Assembly: GCA_023231475.1 (NCBI GenBank)
Contig: JALJEE010001544.1
Location: 100,219-164,218 of the forward strand
From: Seison nebaliae
Lineage: Eukaryota > Rotifera > Pararotatoria > Seisonacea > Seisonidae
Reading direction: 5' to 3'
DNA length: 64,000 nt
In this document: positions 48,733-59,619 of the stretch, piece by piece
Layout: the number at the start of each line of letters is the position of its first letter
Position numbering within the stretch: the first letter of the stretch is position 1
The notes under the pieces: generated by a model
Seen by the model: only the letters and a program-made list of their open reading frames with translations
Database searches by the model: none
What the model was told of the DNA's origin: nothing
Translations under genes and position numbers: made by a program

Positions 48733-50206
48733 GATTCCGAATGTAGTAAAGAAGAAGAAGGAGAAAATGAGATTAGTAATTACGACTTTAACATATTCAT
48801 AATATCTTCATTTCGTAATAAACGCATACTCATAAAAGAGTGACATTTCCTCCACGTTAGTCAGTTGGGAAACAATTAAAGTAATATTTGGTGAAATGAA
48901 AGAATGTTTCTCATATCAGTCGAGTGATGAGGATGTTTAAATCATTTTCATTCGTTTGGTTGTCATGGCAACCATGAAGTTATTCGGGATCTCTTCATTA
49001 TCGTGAGATTGTAACTTGATCTACTTTCCATCACCGCAATAAGCAGAGAATTTCTTTAATAGAATATGAAATTTATCTTCGATATCTCAACACAGATGAC
49101 AACAAACTATTTCACACAATTCCTCTCAATATTGGAAGGATTGTTCTCCACTTGAATCGAATACGAAGAAGTGGAAAGAAATTGAAGAACTTGAAAAGAA
49201 ATCTAGTTTTTCTCCAATAAGTAGATTCTCCCATTTCTCGATATATTCCTCTCATTCAACGAAAGTCGCCGTTTTGTAGGAGAAAGAAAGCTAATGGAAT
49301 TCAGCTAACGGCGAGTCGGGTCTTCCGAAAGAGAAAAGTTCTAATTTGTACCGTATTCGAATGCGCGCTATTATGTACATAATAGCAATGTACCAATCCA
49401 TTATAGAGTTGCTTGTATGTATTACATGAGAATTATTCGTTTTGTTGATCGACAACAACTTCTTTCCCTTTTAAGTCGAATTTGAGGAATAATGAAAAGA
49501 TTTGTAGTTTGAAACATATAGAGAAGTTTCTTTTAGGTAACTTTGTATAACATTAATATTAGAAGTAACAAGAAGAAAGAACAGGAATTTCTTCGAATTG
49601 CAACGAAAAACTTCTTTATAAAAATTTGTGAGAGAAGGATTTAGTCGTCAGAATGTTTTTCGTTGCATTACTTACTTCCAATAAATGTCATTTCCCTCTT
49701 CTCTTTATCGTTATCGTCGTCGTTGTCGTCGTCGTCGTCCCAGTTCTGTTCGATTCCGGTCTCACCATACACACCATTAATTTTCTTACGATCCTCTCAT
49801 TCGGAATGAGAGAATTAATACAATTTAATAATACGAGCTCGTTCTCTTCAATTTCACCCTTTTTTTCAATGAGCTCACTAAAAAACTTACTCTCAGTTCA
49901 TCCAATTGAAATGTTACGTCACATTATATTGAAATGTCTTTTAGAACTTCTATGTGAGAATAATTAAGCCGGGAGGAAATGAGATGAATAGAAGAGAAGT
50001 TGAGTGAAAGAAGAAGGGGGGAGTTGATAGGTCTCAAAATAATTCTTTTATAAAAAGAAAATTGGTTTTACCTTCGAATCATTTCCCGTTAAATCGAACT
50101 CATAACAATTTAAAATCTATATTTCAATCCAATTCCCGATTAGTAGAGAAATATTTTGTTGATTGAAGAGAAGAAATTGAGTTGTTTTGTACTATCGATT
50201 TGTTTA
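48733..50206. other. Intergenic upstream of the FoxJ-type gene
   Basis: About 1.5 kb without a supportable gene; it probably carries the FoxJ promoter. A GTC/GTT trinucleotide run lies at about 49708-49740. The frame at 49653-49967 reads through this run (poly-Val) and is not credible as a protein. Confidence 0.5.
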
Positions 50207-52149
50207 ATGGAATTTGGGAGAAGTGAATGGCATAGCAATTCAGCACCAACAAGTTTCGTGTTGAAAAAAGATCAACAGAAAGCGATTCATGGACAATTTA
50301 TAAAGAACTTGTCGAAGAATGCGAACAAAGAGGAAGATAAGAAGAAATGTCATTATCATCAAACGTTTTTTTCAATTTCTCCATTTAGTTATTGATTTCT
50401 TTTTAAAGATCGAACGGATCGAAAACCGGTTTAGATCTGATAAAGAGTCAGTTGCAATTGATAATCGAATCTGGTTTATTTAGTGACCGGACGGCATTAA
50501 ATTTGACTGAAAAATGTACGAAATTGGATCGGTTATGTAACACGTTAAGTGTGAACGACAAATCGAATTTGGAATATCAGACGACTTGTAGTCATTTGGG
50601 AGAAGCGATGGATATTTTGAAAGAATATGTCGAACAAACGAGAAATAAAGAGAGTCAGTTCGATCATATTGCTTTGGAGGAGAATAAAAAGTTTAGTGTC
50701 CTTCTGGAAAAGGTGTCGGATTCGTTGGAGAATTTATTTCAACGAATGAACATTCCCAACGACAATCAAGACAATTATACGATATCGAATATTATGGATA
50801 ACGCATTGTTGCAACCCGCTCACAATATCAGATCGACGACAACTCATCGAAATTCGAAGAATTCGTCGCAGAAAATCGAAGATTTAATTGGATCCATCGA
50901 AAAGTTCCATTCAGACACATATCGTCTATCGAATCATAAACCAGACTTATCGATCTATTCTCTCATAACCATGTCCATGTTCCTGAGTAAAAAAGACAAG
51001 ATGACGTTACATGATATTTATTCTTGGATTATGACCAATTTTGGTTATTATCATACTAAAGATAAATGGAAAGTTATTTGAAATTTTATATTATATTAAT
51101 CAATTTAAATTATATTAATTTTTTAGAATTCTGTCCGTCATAATTTGTCGATGTCGAGTGAATTCCAGAAGGTTCCTCGTCCAAAAGACGAACCAGGTAA
51201 AGGAGGTTATTGGAAATTGGACGAGAAATTCCATCTGGCATTATTAAATAAAGGTCTCGAACGTTATATCTTCCAAAGTGAAGAATATTCTTTTCTGAGA
51301 ATGAAGAAAGATTTTATTGAACATTCTCTTTTGAATAATAACGAGAATAATCAGAAAGAAGTGGATTGTGATGTGTCGGTATGTTGTGAAGAGAACAATA
51401 TGGAAATAAAAAATAATGATAACAACTTACTCAATTTTCCAAGTCAGAAACGAACAGGAATGGTAAAACGATTGAAACCGAAATCGAAATGTTTTCTTCA
51501 ATATCAGAATTATTATCCGAATAATGTCGGAACGAAATCATTTTCATATTCAGAAGATTCACGTTGGGAACCGGAAGACAGTGAGAATTATATGAAATAT
51601 AATTCTCAGTCTAATTGTTCACAATTCGACAATTCGTCATCATTCCAAAATCATCAATTCAATCAGACTCATTCCTCCAGTTTATTGGCACCTCCATGCT
51701 GTACATCAAATCAATTCCGGTTCCATTCGAATGATGAACATGTGGATTACAATTCCTCGACGCCGACTTGGAATTCGGAGATGCAACCAAGAAATTATCA
51801 TCAAAATGAGATGATGAATAGAAATGAAGATAATTTGATGGGAAATCAAATGACTCATTATAATCCAATTTGTCTGGAATCGCCAGTTTCCGATAATGAT
51901 CGATATGTGTTTCAGGAAAATGAGGAATTGAGAGTAACTGGCCAGAGTTATCCAATCATCGAACAATCTACTTTGACACCGAATAACAGGCAATCATACT
52001 CATCTTATGAACCATATAACAATCCAAATGATGATTTACTAATAAATGACGATTTAAATGGAAATGATCCAAATATCGCCAATTATCAATCAGATAGTCT
52101 TCCTCCGGTCACTTGGTTCAACAGGTGTCAGAAAGAAGTTAAATTATAA
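50207..52149 (+). CDS. Forkhead transcription factor, FoxJ-like, 614 aa
   Basis: Three exons (50207-50364, 50409-51072 and 51127-52149) join in phase. The forkhead domain (about residues 225-315) reads [33 protein letters not shown], then across the intron [36 protein letters not shown]. [13 protein letters not shown] is characteristic of FoxJ1, the master activator of motile ciliogenesis; KMTLxxIYxWIxxNF is also FoxJ2/3-like. The N-terminal 220 residues are helical and the C-terminal 300 are Asn/Ser/Tyr-rich. The usual KPPYSY start of the domain is altered to KPDLSIYS, so the protein is diverged. Given KIF3A, LRRC9 and ADCY10 in the window, a ciliary role is plausible but inferred. The first exon is predicted by phase only. 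Confidence 0.85.
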
Positions 52150-52155
52150 TCATTC

Positions 52156-52221
52156 CATCACGTCTGGTAATTTACCATCATGTCTGGTAATTTACATGTT
52201 TCCTCACGTTTGGCAGTTTAC
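52156..52221 (+). repeat. Three short direct repeats in FoxJ 3' UTR
   Basis: CATCACGTCTGGTAATTTAC is followed at once by CATCATGTCTGGTAATTTAC and, after 10 nt, by the weaker CACGTTTGGCAGTTTAC. They begin 7 nt after the stop codon of the FoxJ-like gene. They could be repeated binding sites for an RNA regulator or simply a young duplication. Confidence 0.7.
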
Positions 52222-52365
52222 ATATTCCATCAGAATTTGATGAAAAATTCTCATTTACAATTCAATGAATTTTCTATTTATTTTTACACTTTTTATATCT
52301 CTCTAACATTCTATAATAATGAAATGATCGAAAATGAATTTATTGAAATAAATTTGAAAAGTCTT

Positions 52366-53676
52366 CTAAATGTAAAGCGATTGTATTAGCTGTCCGTTTA
52401 TAATGAGAAGTTCACGGTAATTGCCTTTCACCTCATCAAATATTCGATGGACGAATGGATAAAATTCCATCAATCGCGAACATTCAATATCCGTTGAATT
52501 ATGTCCTGTTTCCGTTTGATGATGATATCCATAATCAATACATCGACCGTCATTTTCAATGAGAAAGTAATTGAGGAAGATATGTTCGTTCCTTGGCGAC
52601 GGTATCCAAAGAGCACCGAATGGTCTCAATTTCAAAGGAAATACTTGATCTAAACGACTGAAATATGATTTTCGCAATTGATGGATCCATAAAGTTTTCT
52701 GATTTATTGTCACATCACCATCTTGTGCATCCGTCTCATATAACCATAAATCTATATAAGGATATGACCAATAATATTCGGATGAAGGTCGACTATGCAT
52801 CATCCATATCTTGAAATATGTCGATCCATTCCAACTACTTTTTCTAGGAGAAATCATCAGGAAATAATTTCCAGAATAACTAACTCAATCATCGTATAAT
52901 TTAACAGAACAAAAGTATCTTCTTTCTTGTGTTGTTTATCGATAACATTATAATTTTTCATTTGATGATATGCTATGATGTTATGACGTGTAATACATTT
53001 TATAATCTGATCCTTCTGGAAATATGGTGCCATCAAATCAATATCATCATCCCATGGAATCATATCATGATGTCTAATGGAACCTATGATGGTTTGGAGG
53101 TAGTGATATGTTTGAAAAGAATCGAACCTAATAATGTTCCTGAAATCATGAAATATATGATATTCTGTTTGATAAACAAATTATGTAAAGTTTGGACGAG
53201 TAACATCGCTTGGAAGTATTGGAATTTTGATAAACTTTTAGAAAATGATAAATTAATTAACGAATGACCAAATCTAACCGACGAGGTAATATTTTACTAG
53301 ATTTATGATAATTTTCATTCAAAACATATGTAGGATATAAAACGGGTAAATGTTTCGGCATTTGCGAGAAGAAGATTCCATCCAATTGATCGTTCTTCAA
53401 TTTTCTTACCCAAATTGCATCGTTCTTCGGAATGTCATGAAGTATTTCATCTTTTTCTTCATTTTTCGATAAATGTTTTCTACATTCACTTATCTCTCCC
53501 AATGATAACAGACAATCGCCAGGTTTCAGACAATTATCTTCCACATATTTCATATTCACTTTCCCATCAGAATGACATTCGCGTAGTTGATTATAACTGA
53601 CATATATGAGAAAGAGAATTAGGATAAATATTTTACTTTTATAATAGAGTAAGTGTTTAACAAATGAAATTATCAT
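52366..53676 (-). CDS. LicD/fukutin-family phosphotransferase, Golgi type II
   Basis: Four exons (53676-53279, 53234-53128, 53083-52885 and 52843-52366) join in phase to 393 aa. The introns are 41-45 nt and all have GTT donors. An N-terminal membrane anchor (KIFILILFLIYVSY) precedes the catalytic core: FMISGTLLGSIRH, then MIPWDDDIDLM, the hallmark of the LicD nucleotidyl/phosphotransferase fold with its metal-binding Asp cluster. The C-terminal part has YPYIDLWLYETD and PLRPFG-like words (LKLRPFGALWIPSP). Relatives include bacterial LicD (phosphocholine transfer) and animal fukutin/FKRP (ribitol-phosphate on dystroglycan). Substrate cannot be told; phosphocholine or polyol-phosphate decoration of glycans is the expectation. 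Confidence 0.88.
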
Positions 53677-54318
53677 TCTGAATCATAACTTGTTCAACAA
53701 ATGAACAGTGGAGCTTTGATGGTTTGATATCATTCTTCCATTAACCAACTTCTTTGTAACACGTTGTACAAATCATCATAATATTGTTGTTTGTCACTAA
53801 AATTATCAAACGGTTTTCGAGTAATGTACAAAATTTCAAAATTTTAATAATGTACATCATTTTTGTGTGATATTTTGTTGTAGTAATCGAGTTAGGTAAT
53901 TATAGTAGTTTTACTGAATAAATATAAATTTGGCAAAATTTCAATATCTTCTGGCTAATATCTTCAATTGAGTTATGTCATTGAAGTTTTTGCAAATTAA
54001 TTTATAACGATAAATAAATTGTGACGAATATTTATCATTATTTTAGTGAACTATCTTAGCCATGCTCTGGTGTCTAAATTCGAACTCAAACATTATAGGA
54101 AGTAAAAGAAAAAAACTGGAAAAATATTTTTTATTCTAGATCATTGTATACTTACAGTTAGTTGAAAATTTAATTTTCAATATTGTCATTAATATTAATA
54201 AATTTCATGTTCTCTTGATTGAATGGTAAGAGCAATTTGAGGGAAAGAAAGATTGAAGATTTATTTTTCGGTCTTCCTGAATTAGTTTCTGTTTTTTCAG
54301 GAATTGATGGTTTGCTTG
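53677..54318. other. Intergenic, AT-rich
   Basis: About 640 bp between two minus-strand genes, with no supportable gene, repeat or RNA. Confidence 0.5.
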
Positions 54319-56047
54319 TCATCGTTTTATTTTCACAAGAACTGGCGGAAAATTTAGTAATTGTGCTCTAGGTTGAAGACGTACTAACATGATATTTATA
54401 ATTTGTACTTCACTGCCACATTTTCTATCGGGAATTACGAGATCGTACATGTCGTTTGAATCAACTATTTTTTTTCCTGTTTTGTTAGATATATAATATA
54501 TCAGTTGACAATTAGATGTCGAAGGAATAAAATGAATAGATCGACTGAGATGTGGATCAACATGAAAATGGTTAATTTGTGGAGAAGATCCGAAAATCAT
54601 TAATATTCCCAAATTCCTCATATCATCATAAATGTTATAAACGGCCTTCCAATCAGCAGTAGGAATATCTATATCCCAGAAACATAATTGTGCAACGAAA
54701 ATGTAATTTAACTTTCTTCTACTGTCCATCGCATATCCAAAGGGAACTTCATCGACATTCTAATACTCACTATGTCACCATTAAATGTTTCCGGTTTTAA
54801 TCGGTTGGTACAGAGATTAGGTCCTCCATACTTCATATTTAGGTAAGAAGAACTGAAAAGAAGAATGTGTATTCTTATATTGGATTAATTTAATGAAACT
54901 TTATTGTAATATACCAATTGTTACACCAACCGGACGTCAGATAAATTGACTGAGTAAAATTAAGAATTTCAAACTTGGAAAATCTTATTATGCAATTGTT
55001 ACATGACCAATTATTATCAATCATATCTACAAATTTAAAATAAAAATAAGTTTGAAGAAATTTGGAACAAACCTTTTTCTGAATACTCACCAGAAGATTG
55101 GTTAATGACAGATATTTCTGATGTTTTAGATATTTCTGTTGTTTCTGATATTTCTGTTGTTTCTGACATTTCTGGTATTTCTGTTGTTTCTGATATTTCG
55201 GTTGTTTCCAGTATTTCTGGTCTTTCTGTTGTTTCTGATGTTGTCCACGTATTTAACTTTTCATTTACGTTGTCAGAAGTATTTATCGCTATTGTAGGAA
55301 ACAGAATTTCTTTTTAGAAATATATTATTTTTTTTCTTTGATATTCCTAACCTTGTACTGAGAATTTTATTTTAGAGCATTTGGATGAAATACATATCTT
55401 TCGTGGTTCTTCAATTATTTCACACTTTTCGTCACTCATATCTTTCAAATAATATTTTCCAATGAGATTTGGACCAAGTTTTATTACTGTTTTTTGCGGA
55501 TGTTCAAACATTGTTTGTTCCCACAAAAATTCATATCTTTTCAAACTAATGCGATTAAATTTCCATTCACTTAGAGGTCTAGAAAATTGTCCACCAGTGT
55601 ATGTTGTCGCCTTAAAACGACTTTTCCATGTATCTCCTATGAATCTTATAAGGATTTTTTCGAAATATAATATTTTGGGATGTAATCCTTGTCCACATAA
55701 TTTGGGAGTTATGTATGTTTTACCCCATTGGGTTAATCTGAAAATTTTGCACACTTTGAAATTAGCAACGAAAGTCGTTAAAAAATAACTCTATTATATA
55801 GTAATTATTTCCACATTTAATTTCACCGTTTGAAGGAATAGCAATTGAACTTTCCACATCGCTCAAAGATATAAAACTTTTTACGAATTCATATTTATAT
55901 TCTAATAATAATAATTTCTTATATATGATATAAAACGAAACTTCCTATTTCTGTAAAATCAATTTTAGTTACGGCACATGTTACAGTAACCAATTGATAG
56001 ATTAAAACTACCCGGAAATATTTACCACCGAAATCGCTAATTTTCAT
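54319..56047 (-). CDS. Secreted CUB-like protein with ETTEIS repeats, 478 aa
   Basis: Seven exons join in phase: 56047-55942, 55901-55790, 55737-55352, 55309-55091, 55026-54915, 54852-54779 and 54746-54319. The last intron is only 32 nt. The signal peptide (FRVVLIYQLVTVTCA) is followed by a Cys-containing domain with KILIRFIGDTWKSRFKATTY, which resembles a CUB core. Then comes a mucin-like linker of repeated ETTEIS hexamers, and a second domain with CNNCIIRFSKFEILNFTQ and FVAQLCFWDIDIP. Paired cysteines in both halves suggest two related extracellular modules. The product is probably secreted or surface-bound; function unknown. CUB assignment is tentative. Confidence 0.7.
55105..55247 (-). 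repeat. Coding repeat, ETTEIS hexamers
   Basis: About seven imperfect 18-nt units encode (S)ETTEIS and variants inside the CUB-like secreted protein. The frame is kept, and several units differ only at silent or conservative positions, so the array is recent or under constraint. Confidence 0.8.
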
Positions 56048-56635
56048 CTTCTTCTTTTAGTTTTAAAAAATAAAAATTTTTATGCTCAGCGAAGAGAAAT
56101 GTAAATAAAGAATTAAATTAAAATATTCTTCTCATGGTGCTATTATTAGGTCATAATTAATATGTGTAATGCTAAATGAATTCTTGTTTATTTTCATTTT
56201 CTATCTATCAAAATAATTTTCGACGATTACGTATTATAAATAAAATTTTTCGATTATCATTTTACGTTTAAATAAATTTTAGTTCAAAAATTTCACTTGT
56301 TTAATTACAAGTTCTCTCGTATGATGTATATTCGAAACTATTCGACTTATAACAAATTATTTTAGTTTATACGCAATTTTACAAGTTATATTTTCTAAAT
56401 TTTATTTTGTTAAAGTTCATGAACGGTTTGCATAACGTCAAATCAACTTCTGTTATTTAAATAGTAAAACGAAGACCTGATTGATCAAGAAATAGATTTC
56501 GACCGATTGTGAATCCCACAGAATTTGGAAGTATTTGAATGAATATAATATAGAATTGAAGAGATTGTAGAGGTGGTTTGAATTTGAAAATTTCGCTTAG
56601 CTATACATCGTTTGGACAGATATAAACAAAAATTA
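56048..56635. other. Intergenic between divergent genes
   Basis: About 590 bp between the divergent CUB-like gene and eIF5B. It contains the two promoters. CATCGTTTGGACAG near 56608-56621, just before the eIF5B start, resembles a splice acceptor, so a 5' UTR intron or leader addition is possible. Confidence 0.45.
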
Positions 56636-59381
56636 ATGATGAATAATAATGGAAAAGAGCAGAAGAAGAGAAAGAATAAGGGAAAGAATGAGAATAAGAA
56701 GAATGAAGATCCGAAGAAGACGGAGGAGTTGAAGAAGAAAGAGGAGTTGAAGAATCGGAAAAAGAATGAATTGATCGAGAAGATTAAGGCGGAACAGCGA
56801 GCAAAAGAGCAGAAGAAATTGGAGGAAAAGAAAGAAGATGAACGATTAAGAAAATTGGAGGATGAGCGTATAGCGAAGTTGAAAGCTCAACAAGAGGAAG
56901 AAAAGAGATTGAAAGAATTGAAACGACAGGAGAAGATTCGAATGAAACAAGAACGTATTAAAGACGGGACATGGTTATCGAAGAAACAACTCCGACAAAA
57001 TACAGAGAAGTTGAAGCAATTGGGAATAACAGCTGAAGAGATGAAACAAAGAATGGATGTTGGCGAACGGAAATTGCCAACAAATCGTCGAGGAAAAAAT
57101 AAAATGAAAAATAAAGAAAATGAAGAAGAAGAAAAAGAGGAAGAAATAGTTAAAGTTGAAGAAGAAGCAGAAGAAGAAGAAGAAGAAGAAGAAGAAAAAA
57201 AAGAAGATGATGTAAAAACGGCTTGGGATGAATCATCAGATGATGATGATGATGATGGAGATGATGGAAATGAGAAGGAGAATGATGGAAATCGAATGAG
57301 AGATGAAATGGATTATTTTCAAGATATCTCATCCGACGAAGATGAACGTCATCATTTCGATGGAACTGGTGACAATTCAAACACTTTATACTTTGCCAAT
57401 ATTAAACAGAGATTGAGGAAACGTCATGAGAAATATGAAAAATTTCGTCGACCTGATCGATTGAGAGCGCCGATCGTTTGTGTTCTGGGTCATGTCGACA
57501 CAGGTAAAACTCAATTATTGGATAATTTACGTGGTACGAAAGTTCAGTTAGGAGAAGCTGGTGGAATTACTCAACAAATCGGTGCGACAAATGTTCCAGC
57601 TGAAGCGATCGCTGAAAGAACTAAAAATGTTCGATCTTTCGACGAATCATCATTCCAATTACCAGGTCTATTAATCATCGATACACCGGGTCACGAAGCT
57701 TTTCGTAATTTACGTGCGAGAGGTGCAAATATTTGTGATTTATCCATATTAGTTGTTGATGTAATGCATGGTCTCCAACAACAAACGGAAGAAAGTATAA
57801 AATTATTACGAAGTCAAAAAGTTCCATTTATTATCGCTTTAAATAAAATCGATCGATTAACTGAATGGGAAAGTAATCCAGAAGGTGATGTGAAAGAAAC
57901 ATTTGACAATCAATCGGTTTTATGTAAAAACGATTTCAATGAACGATGCAAATTAATTCAGTTACAATTCGCTGAACGTTGTGGATTGAACGTTTGTCTC
58001 TTCTGGGAAAGAAGTGAAGCTGTTGATTATTTGAGAATGATTCCAACGTCAGCTAAAACGGGTGATGGAATTCCCAATATTTTCGGGGAGTTATGTAATT
58101 TCGCTCAAATTGGAATGAGAGATAAATTGATGTGGTCGCCAGAAACCTGTGGAACGGTAATGGAAGTAAAAACGATTGATGGTTATGGAACGACAATTGA
58201 TGTCTGTTTAGTTAATGGATGTCTTCATCAGAATGATACGATAGTTCTTCCGTCATTTGATGGGGCGATATCTACGAAAATTAAAGGTATATTAAAACCG
58301 GCAACGATGACAGATTCGAGAGTGAAAAATAAATGGATTCCTTATGATCGAATACATGCCGCTCAAGGAGTGAAAATTACCGCAAAGAATATTGAGAAAG
58401 TAATTGCTGGTTTACCAATGTTCGTAGCGAAACATGATGACGAAATCGAATATTATAAACGAGAACTCGATCATTCAATTCAGGAACAACTTCGAAATAT
58501 TCGAGTTGACGAGAAAGGCGTTTATGTTCAAGCATCTACACTCGGTTCTCTTGAAGCGTTATTGGAATATTTGAGATCGGAAAAAGTTCCATACTGTGGA
58601 GTAAATATTGGACCAGTTCATAAATTGGACGTGAAGAAAGCATCGATCATGAAAGAACAATGTGAACAGTTCAATTAATTTCTATTAAAAAATTTAAAAT
58701 TTTCTCTTTTCCAGATTTGCAGTAATTCTCGCATTTGATGTTCGTATTGATCGAGATGCAGTTGAAGAAGCAGAAAATTGTGGTATTACCATTTTCAGTG
58801 CCGATATCATTTACCATCTAACGGATTCCTTCTCAAAATATCGAGACGATTATCGAGTAAAGAAACAAAATGAATTTAGAAATTCTGCAGTTTTTCCTTG
58901 TAAATTGGAGATTCTTCCCGAATGCATCTTCAACAAAAAATGTCCGATCGTTATTGGAGTGAAAATTCTCGATGGGTTTATCAAAATCGGAACACCAATC
59001 TCAGTTCCATCCAAACAAGTTTCATTTACAATTCAAAAATGTTTCAAATTCCTTTTTTCAGAATATTGTTCTGGGAAAAGTGGCGGGAATTCAAATTGAA
59101 GGAGCGTCACTAGATATCGGAAAGAAAGGACAGAATGTTTGTCTGAAAATCGATCCAATTGCTGGAGATGTCGCTTATATGTTCGGACGACATTTCGAAG
59201 TTACCGATATTCTGATGAGTCGAGTTGGTATTTCTTTCAAAAATTTCTTTTATTCATTTTCCATCATCAGATCACCAGAGAATCGATAAATGTGGTGAAA
59301 GATTGGTTCCGAACTGAATTGTCAAAAGCCGATTGGATTCTCATGAAAGAATTGAAAACCATATTTAAAATTCCTTCCTAA
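56636..59381 (+). CDS. EIF5B: Translation initiation factor eIF5B (IF2 homologue)
   Basis: GTPase that joins ribosomal subunits at the last step of initiation. Exons 56636-58668, 58715-59018, 59062-59223 and 59271-59381 give 869 aa. The N-terminal 270 residues are highly charged (Lys/Glu-rich, with Glu and Asp runs), shorter than in the human protein (about 1220 aa). G-domain motifs: VLGHVDTGKTQLLD (G1), DTPGHEAF (G3) and ALNKIDRL (G4). Domain II to IV signatures follow: GVYVQASTLGSLEAL, VILAFDVRIDRDA, MFGRHFEVTDILMSR and KDWFRTELSKADW near the C-terminus. All three introns are 43-47 nt with GTT donors. The ATG chosen is the first in-frame one. Confidence 0.96.
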
Positions 59382-59619
59382 AATCTCTGATTTTACAATT
59401 CCATTAGAAATAAAACATAATCGATATATTTCCTTCAAATTCCTCTAACAGGACAGGAAAAAGATTTTTTTTGCTTTTCATACGTTGAAAGCTTTGCATT
59501 TCGAATTTTTCTTTGGAATTAAGAGAAAAATTCAATTGATAAAATTTCAATTAAATTTTCTGATTTCAAATTTGAAGCTTCTGTTGTCATGGTAACCTTC
59601 GGGTGAAGAATTAGATACA

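Noticed and set aside
49653-49967. Protein with a poly-valine membrane segment
   Set aside because: It is a reading of a GTC/GTT microsatellite with no family resemblance and no supporting context.
52366-53676. Recent bacterial transfer of the LicD gene
   Set aside because: It has four short introns and base composition like its neighbours, and animals have their own members of this family.
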